A stretch of 64,000 nucleotides of DNA from CAYYWP01 sp050176585 (lineage in GTDB: Bacteria > Desulfobacterota > Binatia > HRBIN30 > CADEER01): contig JBFXHX010000023.1 in the NCBI GenBank assembly GCA_050176585.1, forward strand, positions 1-64,000, in the 5' to 3' direction. Numbering within the stretch: the first letter of the stretch is position 1; each line of letters starts with the position of its first letter. Below the pieces are notes generated by a model, which saw only the letters and a list, made by a program, of their open reading frames with translations, was not told where the DNA came from and did not search any database. Positions 55,264 through 63,960 of this stretch are shown piece after piece. The position numbers were made by a program, and so were the translations under genes.

Positions 55264-56628
55264 CTACAGCAACAGCGCGAGCGGGCCTTCCACCAAGCCG
55301 CGAAAGGCGGCGAGGAGGCGGGCCCCGGTCGCGCCGTCGAGCGCGCGGTGATCGGCCGCCAGCGTGCACGTCATCATCGTGCGCACGACCACTGCCCCGT
55401 CGCGCGGCACCGCGCGCGGTTCCGCCGCGCCGAACCCGAGGATGCAGCTCTGCGGCGGATTCAGAATCGGGATGAGGCTCTCGACCCCGTACATGCCGAG
55501 GTTCGAGATCGTGCAGGTGCCGCCCTGGTACTCCTCGGGGCGCAACTTTCGCGCGCGCGCCCGCGCGGTCAGGTCGCGCAACTCGGCGGCGAGCGCGCGC
55601 ACCGACTTGCGGTCGGCATCGCGCACCACGGGGGTGATCAGCCCGCGCTCGGATGCCACCGCGACCGAGAGATCGACGCGCTCGTACTGGCGCAGGTGCG
55701 TCTCGGTCCACCCCACGTTGGCGTCGGGCACCGCGCGCAGCGCGAGCGCCACGGCCCGCACCAGCAGATCGTTGAGCGTGATGCGGGCTCCGCCATCCGC
55801 TTCGAAGCGCCGATTCACGTCGCGCTGCAGCTTCAGGAGCGCGTCCACTTCGCACGACACGGACAGGTAGAAGTGCGGGATCGTGCGCTTGGCCTCCGCC
55901 AAGCGGCTGGCCTGCGCGCGCCGCGAAGCGCTGTGCCGCAGCTCGTGAAATGGCGTGTGCGCGCCGGAGGCCGGCGACGACGCCGGAGACAGCTCGGGTG
56001 ACCGGGCTGGCGCGACCCGCGTGAACCCGAGTGCCGTTTCGATGTCGCTCTTGGTGACGCGGCCCGCCACGCCGGTCGCCCGGACGGTCTCGAGCGGCAC
56101 GCCGCCTTGCGCCGCCATGCGCCGCGCCAGCGGGGTCGCCGCGATCGAATCCGCGGGGCTATAGCCGCTCTGGGCAGCGGTGGCGCTCCGACCGTTGCCG
56201 GCGGCGCTCTGGCCAGCGGCGTCGTGTGGTCCGCTGATGGCCCCGCGGTCCTCCGCTGCGGACAGCGCGCTCGCGGGAGTGCTCGGGGTGTCGATCGGGG
56301 TCGAAGCCGGCTCGGGCATACCCGGCTCTGCAGCGGGCGTCGCCGGCGTCGGCTCGGCGGGTCGCGCCACCGAACCGGCTGGCGCCAGCCTGCCGAGCAC
56401 GGTGCCGACCGGCACGCCGTCGCTGCGCTCGGGCACGAGAATTTCGACCAGCGTGCCTTCCGCGGTGGCCTCGATCTCCACCGCGCTTTTATCGGTCTCC
56501 ACCTCGACCAGCACGTCGCCGGTCTTCACGTCCTCGCCGACCCGCTTGCGCCACACGAGCACGTTCGCCGCGGTCATCGACTCGGCGAGCTCCGGGAGCA
56601 AGATGTCGAAGCGCACCGGTGCGGACAC
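55264..56628 (-). CDS. Dihydrolipoamide acyltransferase (E2) of a 2-oxoacid dehydrogenase complex
   Basis: A 454-residue E2 core enzyme. One N-terminal lipoyl domain carries the lipoylated Lys47 in VETDKSAVEIE. A Pro/Ala-rich linker, a peripheral-subunit-binding domain (about 165-205, TPLARRMAAQGG) and the catalytic acyltransferase domain with His427-x3-Asp431 (ADHRALDG) follow. The GTG start lies three bases after the E1 stop. An E3 (lipoamide dehydrogenase) gene is absent, so E3 must be shared. It transfers the acyl group made by the adjacent E1 to CoA. Confidence 0.92.
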   Translation of the reverse strand: MSAPVRFDILLPELAESMTAANVLVWRKRVGEDVKTGDVLVEVETDKSAVEIEATAEGTLVEILVPERSDGVPVGTVLGRLAPAGSVARPAEPTPATPAAEPGMPEPASTPIDTPSTPASALSAAEDRGAISGPHDAAGQSAAGNGRSATAAQSGYSPADSIAATPLARRMAAQGGVPLETVRATGVAGRVTKSDIETALGFTRVAPARSPELSPASSPASGAHTPFHELRHSASRRAQASRLAEAKRTIPHFYLSVSCEVDALLKLQRDVNRRFEADGGARITLNDLLVRAVALALRAVPDANVGWTETHLRQYERVDLSVAVASERGLITPVVRDADRKSVRALAAELRDLTARARARKLRPEEYQGGTCTISNLGMYGVESLIPILNPPQSCILGFGAAEPRAVPRDGAVVVRTMMTCTLAADHRALDGATGARLLAAFRGLVEGPLALLL

Positions 56629-56631
56629 GGC

Positions 56632-59061
56632 TCAGGCCTCCGCCGCGCGCATGCGGTCGAGCAGCGCGCGCGCCGCGGCGTCGACGATCGCCTCCGCCGT
56701 CAGCCCGTATGCCTCGTAGAGGTCGGGCACATCAGCGGATTGCCCGAAGCGGTCGACTCCGAGCGGGACCACTCGATGGCCGCGGACCGCGCCGAGCCAG
56801 GACAGTGCCGCGGGATGCCCGTCCAGCACCGTGACCAGCGCCGCGTCCGGCGCGAGATCGCCGAGCAGCCGCTCGATCGGCGCCGCAGCCGCGCGGTCAC
56901 CCGCGGCGCGCGCTCGCTGGGCGGCCCGCCAGCCGGCGTGCAGGCGGTCGGGCGAGGTGATCGACAGCAGGCCGAGCCCCGGGATGTCCTCGCGCATGCG
57001 CTCGAACGCTTCGCGCGCTTCGGGCGCGACGACCCCCATGTAGGCAATGGCGATCTCGGCTCCGGGCGCGGGCGGCTCGATCCACGTGCCACCCTCCACC
57101 CAGGCTGCGCGCAACGCCGGGGTGACCTCGCGGGCAAGTTGCTCGAGTGGGCGCGTCGACAAGCGCAGGTAGACCGATCCGCCCTCGGGAGCCTGCATGT
57201 ACTCCAGCGCGAAGCGCATGATCTCGGCGAGCTCATCCGCATAGGCCGGCTCGTAGGCGAGGAGCCCCGGCTGGCCGATGCCCACGAGCGGCGTAGCCAC
57301 GGATTGATGCGCGCCGCCTTCCGGCGCGAGCGTGATACCGGAGGGCGTGGCCACGAGCAGAAAGCGCGCGTCCTGGTAGCATGCGTAGTTCAGCGCATCG
57401 AGCCCGCGTGCGATGAAGGGGTCGTAGAGCGTGCCGACCGGCAGCAGGCGGGCGCCGAACAGCGGCCCCGACAGCCCGAGCGCGGCGAGCAGCAGGAACA
57501 AGTTGTTCTCGGCGATGCCGAGCTCGATGTGCTGGCCCGCGGGCGAGCCTTCCCATTTTTGTGGCGAGGCGATTTCCTCGAGGCGAAAGACGTCCGCCTG
57601 GTGGCGCGAATCGAATACGCCGCGGCGGTTCACCCAGCCGCCGAGGTTGGTCGAGATCGTCACGTCGGGGGAGGCGGTCACGAGGCGATCGGCGAGCGGC
57701 CCGCCCAGGTGTGAGATCTCGGTGAGGATGCGCCCGAAGCCCTCCTGCGTGGACATCGTCTTGGTGGCCGGCGGCGCGATCGATGCCGGCACCGGGATCG
57801 CCGGTGCTTCATGCCAGCGCACCGCGGGGGCAGCGAACGGCACGGTGGGCAGGAAAGCGCGCAGCGCTTCGCCGTCGATGCCGGCGCCGGAGAACGGCTC
57901 CCACTCCGCACCGACCGGTACGCCTTCGGCGGCGCGGAACGCCTCCATCTGCGCCGGCGTCATGAGACCGGCGTGGTTGTCCTTGTGCCCGGCAAAGGGC
58001 AGGCCGTAGCCCTTGATGGTGTACGCGAGAAAGCACGTGGGCCGGTCATCGGTCGCGCTCTCGAACGCGTCGAGGACGGTTTCGAGATCGTGGCCGCCGA
58101 GGTTGGTCATGAGCGCATGCAGCGACCCGTCGTCGTGCCGCTCGAGGAGCTCGCGCACGCCCGGCGCATCGCCGATGCCGCGGCGCAGGTGCTCGCGCCA
58201 CGCCGCGCCGCCCTTGTACACCAGCGCCGAGTAGAGCGAGTTCGGGCACTCGTCGATCCACGTGCGCAGCGCGTCCCCGCCGGGTCCGGCGAAAGCGGCC
58301 TCGAGCTGCCGGCCGTATTTCAGCACGCGCACGTTCCAGCCCATGTCGCTGAACAGCGAATCGACGCGCTGGAAGAGCCGGTCCTGCACCACGCGGTCGA
58401 GGCTCTGGCGGTTGTAGTCGATGACCCACCACGCGTTGCCGACGCCGTGCTTCCAGCCCTCGAGCATCGCCTCGAACACGTTGCCTTCGTCGAGCTCCGC
58501 ATCACCGACCAGCGCGACCATGCGCCCCGGCGCCTCGCCGTCTGGGACGAGCCGCTTCGTGCGCAGGTAGTCCTGCACCAGCGAGGCGAACAGCGTGACC
58601 GCGACGCCCAGGCCGACCGAGCCGGTGGAGAAGTCGACGTCGTCGTGATCCTTGGTGCGGCTCGGGTACGACTGCGCGCCGCCCCAAGCCCGAAAGCGCT
58701 CCAGCGCTTCGCGCGTCTGCCGCCCGAGCAGGTACTGAATCGCGTGGAAGACCGGACTCGCGTGCGGCTTCACCGCGACCCGATCCTGCGGGCGCAGCAC
58801 GGCGAAGTAGAGCGCGCTCATCAGCGTGACCACCGAGGCGCAGGAGGCCTGGTGGCCCCCGACCTTCAAGCCGTCCCGCTTGGGCCGGATGTGGTTGGCG
58901 TGGTGGATCATCCACGCCGACAGCCAGAGCACCTTGCGCTCGAGGGCGCGCAAGGCCGCAAGACGGTTCTCCCGCTCCAGGGCGGCTCCAATGTCGATTC
59001 CCACGGCACCTGACTTAACATGCCCGACGAGGGATGTATTGCCGGTGGGCGCGTGAAGCAT
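56632..59061 (-). CDS. Homodimeric-type 2-oxoacid dehydrogenase E1 (AceE-like)
   Basis: A thiamine-diphosphate decarboxylase of the fused alpha-beta (AceE/transketolase-like) type, up to 809 residues. Features include WMIHHANHIRPKRDGLKVGGHQAS near the N-terminus, the ThDP-Mg motif GDAELDEGNVFEAMLEG with the later IDYNRQSLD, and the transketolase pyrimidine-domain segment QHIELGIAENNLFLLLAALG. The ATG at 59061 gives the longest plausible start. A GTG at 59004 with a weak AGG would remove 19 residues whose codon use is atypical and which overlap the repeat element. The substrate may be pyruvate or another 2-oxoacid such as 2-oxobutyrate. It is divergent from an Lrp-family regulator. Confidence 0.88.
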   Translation of the reverse strand: MLHAPTGNTSLVGHVKSGAVGIDIGAALERENRLAALRALERKVLWLSAWMIHHANHIRPKRDGLKVGGHQASCASVVTLMSALYFAVLRPQDRVAVKPHASPVFHAIQYLLGRQTREALERFRAWGGAQSYPSRTKDHDDVDFSTGSVGLGVAVTLFASLVQDYLRTKRLVPDGEAPGRMVALVGDAELDEGNVFEAMLEGWKHGVGNAWWVIDYNRQSLDRVVQDRLFQRVDSLFSDMGWNVRVLKYGRQLEAAFAGPGGDALRTWIDECPNSLYSALVYKGGAAWREHLRRGIGDAPGVRELLERHDDGSLHALMTNLGGHDLETVLDAFESATDDRPTCFLAYTIKGYGLPFAGHKDNHAGLMTPAQMEAFRAAEGVPVGAEWEPFSGAGIDGEALRAFLPTVPFAAPAVRWHEAPAIPVPASIAPPATKTMSTQEGFGRILTEISHLGGPLADRLVTASPDVTISTNLGGWVNRRGVFDSRHQADVFRLEEIASPQKWEGSPAGQHIELGIAENNLFLLLAALGLSGPLFGARLLPVGTLYDPFIARGLDALNYACYQDARFLLVATPSGITLAPEGGAHQSVATPLVGIGQPGLLAYEPAYADELAEIMRFALEYMQAPEGGSVYLRLSTRPLEQLAREVTPALRAAWVEGGTWIEPPAPGAEIAIAYMGVVAPEAREAFERMREDIPGLGLLSITSPDRLHAGWRAAQRARAAGDRAAAAPIERLLGDLAPDAALVTVLDGHPAALSWLGAVRGHRVVPLGVDRFGQSADVPDLYEAYGLTAEAIVDAAARALLDRMRAAEA
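58981..59033. repeat. 53-base element, copy 2
   Basis: Counterpart of 49855-49907. It overlaps the 5' end of the E1 gene if the ATG at 59061 is used, or lies around the start codon if the GTG at 59004 is used. The Lrp-family gene begins about 100 bases away on the other strand. Confidence 0.65.
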
Positions 59062-59131
59062 TGCGAAATGCGCCCGGTATTCGCCCGTGCGCGCAATTTC
59101 TGTTACAGATCGGCACTTGTAGGGACGGATA

Positions 59132-59608
59132 ATGCCCCAGACGCAATTGGACTCGATCGATCGGTCGCTGTTGCGGCACCTGCAGGACAACGCCCGGCAG
59201 AGCAACGTGGCGCTGGCGCGGGCGGTCGGGCTGTCGCCGTCGCCCTGTCTGCGGCGGGTGCGCGACCTCGAGGCGCGGGGTGTGATTCGCCAGTACGCCA
59301 CGCTGCTCGACCCGGCGCGGGTCGGCCTTGGGGTCTCGGTCTTCGTACAGGTCCGGCTCGAGCGGCAGGTGGAGCAGGCGCTGGAGCGGTTCGAGGCGCT
59401 GATCCGGGAGCGCTCTGAAGTCATGGAGTGCTATCTGATGACCGGCGACGCGGACTATCTGCTGCGCGTCGTGGTGTCGGACATTCCCGCCTACGAGCGC
59501 TTCCTCATGGATCATCTGACCCGCGTGCCGGGCGTGGCGAGCATCCGCTCGAGCTTCGCGCTGAAGCAGGTGAAGTACCGCACCGCGCTGCCGCTCGACG
59601 CGCAGTAG
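59132..59608 (+). CDS. Lrp/AsnC-family transcriptional regulator
   Basis: A 158-residue regulator. The N-terminal winged helix-turn-helix reads LDSIDRSLLRHLQDNARQSNVALARAVGLS with recognition helix SPSPCLRRVRDLEARGVI. The RAM ligand-binding domain ends in MECYLMTGDADYLLRVVVSDI and VPGVASIRSSFALKQVKY, as in Lrp. It is divergent from the E1-E2 genes and probably controls them in response to an amino acid. An imperfect inverted repeat (gaaatgcgc at 59065 and gcgcaatttc at 59091) lies between the genes. Confidence 0.92.
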   Translation: MPQTQLDSIDRSLLRHLQDNARQSNVALARAVGLSPSPCLRRVRDLEARGVIRQYATLLDPARVGLGVSVFVQVRLERQVEQALERFEALIRERSEVMECYLMTGDADYLLRVVVSDIPAYERFLMDHLTRVPGVASIRSSFALKQVKYRTALPLDAQ

Positions 59609-59729
59609 ATCGGCGCGCCGGCTGCGTGCGCGCTGCGCCTTGTGTTGGCGGCGAGCCGCTGGTAGATGCGGGCCCGCAATTCGGACTGGCCCATCGCAAC
59701 AGCGCTGCCAATCTGGCATCTGCAGGATC

Positions 59730-60485
59730 ATGGATAAGACGACTTTCCGCATCGGGCAGATCGTGCCGAGCTCCAACACCACCATGGAGATCGAGATTCC
59801 CGCCATCTTGCGCGCGCGCGAAACGATCGCGCCCGAGCGATTCACGTTCCACTCCAGCCGCATGCGAATGAAGCGCGTCGTCAAGGAAGAGCTCGAGGCG
59901 ATGGATGCGGACTCGGACCGCTGCGCGCTCGAGTTGTCCGATGCGCGCGTCGACGTGCTCGGGTACGCCTGTCTGGTCGCGATCATGAGCATGGGGCGCG
60001 GATATCACCGCGTGTCCGAGGCGCGCCTGCAGGGCCGCACGGCGGAAAACGGCGCGCCCGCGCCGGTGGTCACCAGCGCCGGTGCGCTGATCCATGGGCT
60101 CGGCAAGCTCGGCGCGAAGAAAGTCGCCGTAATCGCCCCGTACATGAAGCCGCTGACCGAGCTGGTCGTCGACTACATCGAGCACGAGGGCGTGAAGGTG
60201 GTGGACTGCATCTCGCTCGAGATCCCCGACAACCTCGCCGTCGGGGCGCGTGACCCGCGCGCGCTGGTCGAGATCTCGAAGCAGCTCGACACCAGCAACG
60301 CCGATGCGGTGGTCCTCTCGGCCTGCGTGCAGATGCCCTCTCTCGCGTCTATCCAGCCGGTCGAGGACCGCGTCGGACGGCCGGTGATCTCGGCCGCCGT
60401 CTGCACGGCGCATCAGATGCTGGAGAAGTTGGGCCTGCCCACGGTCGCGCCGAAAGCGGGCGCGTTGCTGTCCGGGAGGTTCTGA
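59730..60485 (+). CDS. Maleate isomerase (Asp/Glu racemase superfamily)
   Basis: A 251-residue cofactor-free cis-trans isomerase converting maleate to fumarate. The start RIGQIVPSSNTTMEIEIPA and the FTFHSSRMRMK block match the maleate isomerase family. The two catalytic cysteines are Cys81 (LGYACLVAIMSMG) and Cys199 (VVLSACVQMPS). The C-terminus AGALLSGRF is also typical. The reaction is the last step of nicotinate-type degradation (NicE) in pseudomonads, but other routes to maleate exist. The ATG at 59730 fits family N-termini. The hairpin that follows may end its transcript. Confidence 0.88.
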   Translation: MDKTTFRIGQIVPSSNTTMEIEIPAILRARETIAPERFTFHSSRMRMKRVVKEELEAMDADSDRCALELSDARVDVLGYACLVAIMSMGRGYHRVSEARLQGRTAENGAPAPVVTSAGALIHGLGKLGAKKVAVIAPYMKPLTELVVDYIEHEGVKVVDCISLEIPDNLAVGARDPRALVEISKQLDTSNADAVVLSACVQMPSLASIQPVEDRVGRPVISAAVCTAHQMLEKLGLPTVAPKAGALLSGRF

Positions 60486-60497
60486 GCGCGCTCCTCA

Positions 60498-60519
60498 CAA
60501 CCGCGCGGTCGCGCGGTTG
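60498..60519 (+). terminator. Terminator-like hairpin after the maleate isomerase gene
   Basis: caaccgcgc (60498-60506) pairs with gcgcggttg (60511-60519) around a four-base loop, giving a perfect nine-base stem 12 bases after the stop codon. No T run follows. TTGACA at 60517-60522 overlaps its 3' edge, so it may instead be part of a promoter region. Confidence 0.45.
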
Positions 60520-60752
60520 ACAGCGTGCCGGAACCGGCATGGTCATCCGCCGTACGACCCCGGGGACGTGTGAGCGCGTGACCCGCCGTGTGTGGCGGCC
60601 TCGGCGGCCGCTCGGAGCGGTGGCGGCGCGGCCGCCTGGCGCCGCTCTGGCAGCGCACCTCGGTGCTCATCGCAATGTCCAAGAGCGCCCGCGCGCGTTC
60701 GGCGCCGGGCTAACGCAAGCGTGTCTGCAACAGGAGTGAGGAGGCGAAGGAA

Positions 60753-63113
60753 ATGGCCACAGCGGCTCTCTTCGGTGCATCGGTCAAGCGGCGCGAGGAT
60801 CCGAGATTCCTGCTCGGGGCGACCACCTATACGGACGATCTCAAGCTCCCGAACACGGTCACCGTGGCGTTCGTGCGCAGTCCGTATGCGCACGCCAAGT
60901 TGAAATCGATCGACGCCAGCCGCGCGCTCGCCCATCCGGGCGTGCTGCGCGTGATCACGGGCGAGGAAACGGTGAAGCTCGCCAAACCCATCCAGGTGCG
61001 ATGGGGCCACGGAAAGCCGATCTTCAATTACGACTTCAAGGCGTGTGATTTCCACGCCCTCGCCGTCGACAAAGTGCGTTTCGTCGGCGATCTCGTGGCC
61101 GCAGTGGTGGCGACCGACCGCTATGTCGCCGAAGACGCGCTCGAGCTGGTCGATGTCGAGTACGAGCCGCTGCCCGCTGTGGTGGACCCCGAGGAGGGCA
61201 TGAAACCCGGCGCGCCGCTGGTACACGAAGAATGGGGCGACAACGTCCGGGCGCATACGGTGATCGAGAACGGCGACGTCGAGCGCGCCTTTCGCGAAGC
61301 GGACGCCATCGTAAAGGGCCGCTTCCAAATGAACCGGCACTGCGCGGCGCCGATGGAGAACCGGGCGGTGCTGGCCTCGTACGACGCGGTGGAGAACGAG
61401 CTGACCATGTGGAGCTCGACCCAGATGCCGCACATGGTCCGCACGAAGATCGCCGAATCGCTCGACTTCCCGGAGAGCCGGCTGCGGGTGATCGGGCCGG
61501 ACGTGGGCGGCGGCTTCGGGCTGAAGTGCCATATCTTCCCCGAGGAGCTCGTGCTCTGCCTGCTCACGAAGGAGCTGCGGCGGCCGGTGAAATGGGCCGA
61601 GGATCGGCGCGAAAACCTGCTGGGCTCGTATCACGCGAAAGACGAGCTCTGTTACGCCGAGCTGGCGGTGAAGAAGGACGGCACCATCCTCGGCCTCAGG
61701 GCGACGTTCATCTCGGACTCCGGCGCGTACACCTCGTATCCATGGACGCCGGCCCTCGAGCCGATCCAGGCGGCGTTCGCCGTCACAGGACCCTACAAGA
61801 TCAGCAACGTGCGCACGGAAGGGATCGCGGTGGCGACGAACAAGACCACCTCGAGCGTATACCGCGGCGTCGGGCTGCCGGCGTCGCTCTATACGATGGA
61901 GCACATCATCGATCTCGCCGCGAGCAAGATCGGCATGGACCCCATGGAGATGCGGCGCAAGAACATCCTGGCGAGCTCGGACTTCCCGTACCGGCAGCCC
62001 ACCGGCCCCGAGATCGACAGCGCGACGCCACTCGAGTCGCTCGACATGGCGCTCGACAAGGCCGGGTATGCGCAGTTCCGCAAGGAGCAAGCGGCGGCGC
62101 GTGCCGCGGGCCGCTATCTCGGGATCGGCGTCAGCTGCATGGTGGAGCAGAGCGGGTTCGGGACGAAGTTCTGGCATCCGCTCGGCGTCCGCAGCGTGGC
62201 CGGGTACGAGGCGGCGCACATCCGCGTGGATCCGAACGGCGGCGTGACGCTCGGCATGGGCACCTTCAACCACGGCCAGGGGCACGCGACGGTGTTCCCG
62301 CAGCTCGCGGCGCACGTGATCGGCTGCGATCTGAAGGACGTGCGCTTCGTGCAGGGCGACACCGAAAAGACGCCGTACGGGTGGGGCACCTGGGGCAGTC
62401 GCAGCGCGGTCTCCGGCGGTGGGGCGGTGCTCAAGTGCGCCGAGCGCATCCGCGACAAGATCCTCCGCGTGGCGGCGAACATGCTCGAGTGCAGCACGAG
62501 CGACCTCGAACAGGTGAACGGGGCGATCGCGGTGAAGGGCGTGCCCGGGCGGAGCGTCACACTGCGCCAGGTGGCGCAAGCGGCGGTCTATACGGCGGAG
62601 GTCCCGGAGGGTGAGGAGCCTGGGCTCGAGGCGAGCTACTACTACGATCCGCCCGCGCCGTTCTCGAACGCCACCCACCTCGCGGTGGTCGAGGTCGATC
62701 CCGAGACCGGCAGCGTCAAGGTGCTGCGCTACATCGTCGTTGAAGACTGCGGCCGCATGATCAACCCGATGATCGTCGAAGGGCAGATCGCGGGCGGCGT
62801 AGCGCAAGGGCTCGGCCTCGCGATGCTCGAGCACCTGCAGTACGACGAGAACGGCCAAATCCTGACCACCTCGCTCATGGACTATCTGATCCCGAGCTCC
62901 TCCGACGTGCCCGACATCGAGTACGGACACCTGGAGACACCGTCGCCGATCTCCGAGGGCGGCATCAAGGGCATGGGCGAAGGCGGCGCGGTGGCGCCGC
63001 CCGCCGCGCTCGCCAACGCGGTGGCCGATGCGCTGTCGCCGCTGGTCGGCTGGCGTGCGGTCGAACGGCTGCCGATGAGCCCGGAGATCGTGCGCGGGCT
63101 CGCGACCAAGTGA
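60753..63113 (+). CDS. Molybdenum hydroxylase large subunit (xanthine/CO dehydrogenase family)
   Basis: A 786-residue molybdopterin-cytosine-dinucleotide-type catalytic subunit. The N-terminal hammerhead domain shows ASVKRREDPRFLLGATTYTDD. The cofactor-binding blocks include GPDVGGGFGLKCHIFPEE, and the C-terminal GEGGAVAPPAALANAV carries the catalytic Glu743. The active-site loop reads VYRGVGLP (Tyr370-Arg-Gly), not the AYRCSFR loop of true CO dehydrogenase, so it is an aldehyde-, purine- or heteroaromatic-oxidising type. The FAD and 2Fe-2S subunits that normally accompany it are missing on both sides. A gaggag Shine-Dalgarno precedes the ATG. Confidence 0.9.
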   Translation: MATAALFGASVKRREDPRFLLGATTYTDDLKLPNTVTVAFVRSPYAHAKLKSIDASRALAHPGVLRVITGEETVKLAKPIQVRWGHGKPIFNYDFKACDFHALAVDKVRFVGDLVAAVVATDRYVAEDALELVDVEYEPLPAVVDPEEGMKPGAPLVHEEWGDNVRAHTVIENGDVERAFREADAIVKGRFQMNRHCAAPMENRAVLASYDAVENELTMWSSTQMPHMVRTKIAESLDFPESRLRVIGPDVGGGFGLKCHIFPEELVLCLLTKELRRPVKWAEDRRENLLGSYHAKDELCYAELAVKKDGTILGLRATFISDSGAYTSYPWTPALEPIQAAFAVTGPYKISNVRTEGIAVATNKTTSSVYRGVGLPASLYTMEHIIDLAASKIGMDPMEMRRKNILASSDFPYRQPTGPEIDSATPLESLDMALDKAGYAQFRKEQAAARAAGRYLGIGVSCMVEQSGFGTKFWHPLGVRSVAGYEAAHIRVDPNGGVTLGMGTFNHGQGHATVFPQLAAHVIGCDLKDVRFVQGDTEKTPYGWGTWGSRSAVSGGGAVLKCAERIRDKILRVAANMLECSTSDLEQVNGAIAVKGVPGRSVTLRQVAQAAVYTAEVPEGEEPGLEASYYYDPPAPFSNATHLAVVEVDPETGSVKVLRYIVVEDCGRMINPMIVEGQIAGGVAQGLGLAMLEHLQYDENGQILTTSLMDYLIPSSSDVPDIEYGHLETPSPISEGGIKGMGEGGAVAPPAALANAVADALSPLVGWRAVERLPMSPEIVRGLATK

Positions 63114-63213
63114 TCGTTTGCTGCGGAGCGAGGTGTCGCACGGCGATTTCCGTCGAATCGCCGGCGTAGCAAGAGCAACTCGGCGCAGCGACATCGCTGC
63201 GGCGTCGCGCCTC

Positions 63214-63243
63214 TTGACCCGATAGCGGACGGTTCCTTATACC
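63214..63243 (+). promoter_or_regulatory. Probable promoter of the GST gene
   Basis: TTGACC (63214-63219) and TATACC (63238-63243) are separated by 18 bases (TTATAC at 17 bases is equivalent). This is the best sigma-70 match in the 247-base gap before the GST gene. Confidence 0.55.
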
Positions 63244-63247
63244 GTCC
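63227..63247. promoter_or_regulatory. Inverted repeat overlapping the GST promoter -10
   Basis: GGACGGT (63227-63233) and ACCGTCC (63241-63247) form a perfect seven-base inverted repeat with a seven-base spacer centred on the -10 element. It is well placed to act as an operator for a dimeric repressor. Confidence 0.45.
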
Positions 63248-63360
63248 CTATCGGTTCACGCGTACGCTTCACGACTTCGCTGATGTTGGCGGACTCGCGG
63301 CCACCACCGGATGCGCGCCAGCGCCGCGGATAACCCACACACGAGAAGGGGAAAACGAGT

Positions 63361-63960
63361 ATGAAGCTCTACTACACTCCAGGTGCCTGCTCGATGGCGC
63401 CGCATATCGTCGCCCGTGAAGCGGGCTATCAGCTCGACCTCGTGAAGGTCGATCTCCCGGCCAAGCCCGGCGATGAGATCTGGAAGGTGAATCCCAAAGG
63501 GTACGTCCCCGCGCTGCAGCTCGACGACGGTCAGGTGCTCACCGAAGCCGGCGTGATCATCCAGTACCTCGCCGACCAGAAGCCCGAGTCGGGGCTGGCG
63601 CCGAAGGCCGGCACGATGGATCGCTATCGCCTGATGGAGGCGATCAATTTCACCGCCACCGAGATCCATAAGCAGCTCGGCGCGCTGTTCAACCCGAGCA
63701 TGACGCCGGAGATGAAGGAAGTGCAGCTCGGCTACATTACCCGCCGCCTCGACGCGCTCGACAAGGCGCTGGCCGGCAAGCAGTACGTGATGGGTGACAA
63801 GTTCACCGCCGTGGATCCCTACGTGTTCACGACCGTGAATTGGGCGAACTTCCACAACATCGACCTCGGCAAGTGGCCGAACGTGAAGGCGTTCATGGGG
63901 CGCATCGCGGCGCGGCCGAAGGTGCAAGAGACGCTGAAGGCCGAAGGGTTGATCCAGTAG
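63361..63960 (+). CDS. Glutathione S-transferase (beta-class-like, GstA)
   Basis: A 199-residue GST. The thioredoxin-like N-domain begins MKLYYTPGACSMAPHI with the beta-class Cys10. The glutathione-site segments NPKGYVPALQLDDG (cis-Pro) and LTEAGVIIQYLAD match the family. The helical C-domain follows, with KFTAVDPYVFTTVNWA in the usual N-capping/hydrophobic-staple region. An agaagggg Shine-Dalgarno lies before the ATG. Beta-class GSTs detoxify electrophiles, in keeping with the catabolic surroundings and with gshB elsewhere in the window. Confidence 0.92.
   Translation: MKLYYTPGACSMAPHIVAREAGYQLDLVKVDLPAKPGDEIWKVNPKGYVPALQLDDGQVLTEAGVIIQYLADQKPESGLAPKAGTMDRYRLMEAINFTATEIHKQLGALFNPSMTPEMKEVQLGYITRRLDALDKALAGKQYVMGDKFTAVDPYVFTTVNWANFHNIDLGKWPNVKAFMGRIAARPKVQETLKAEGLIQ

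Noticed and set aside
60753..63113. CO dehydrogenase large subunit (coxL)
   Set aside because: The diagnostic AYRCSFR active-site loop is replaced by VYRGVGLP, and coxM and coxS are absent. Only the wider molybdenum-hydroxylase family is supported.
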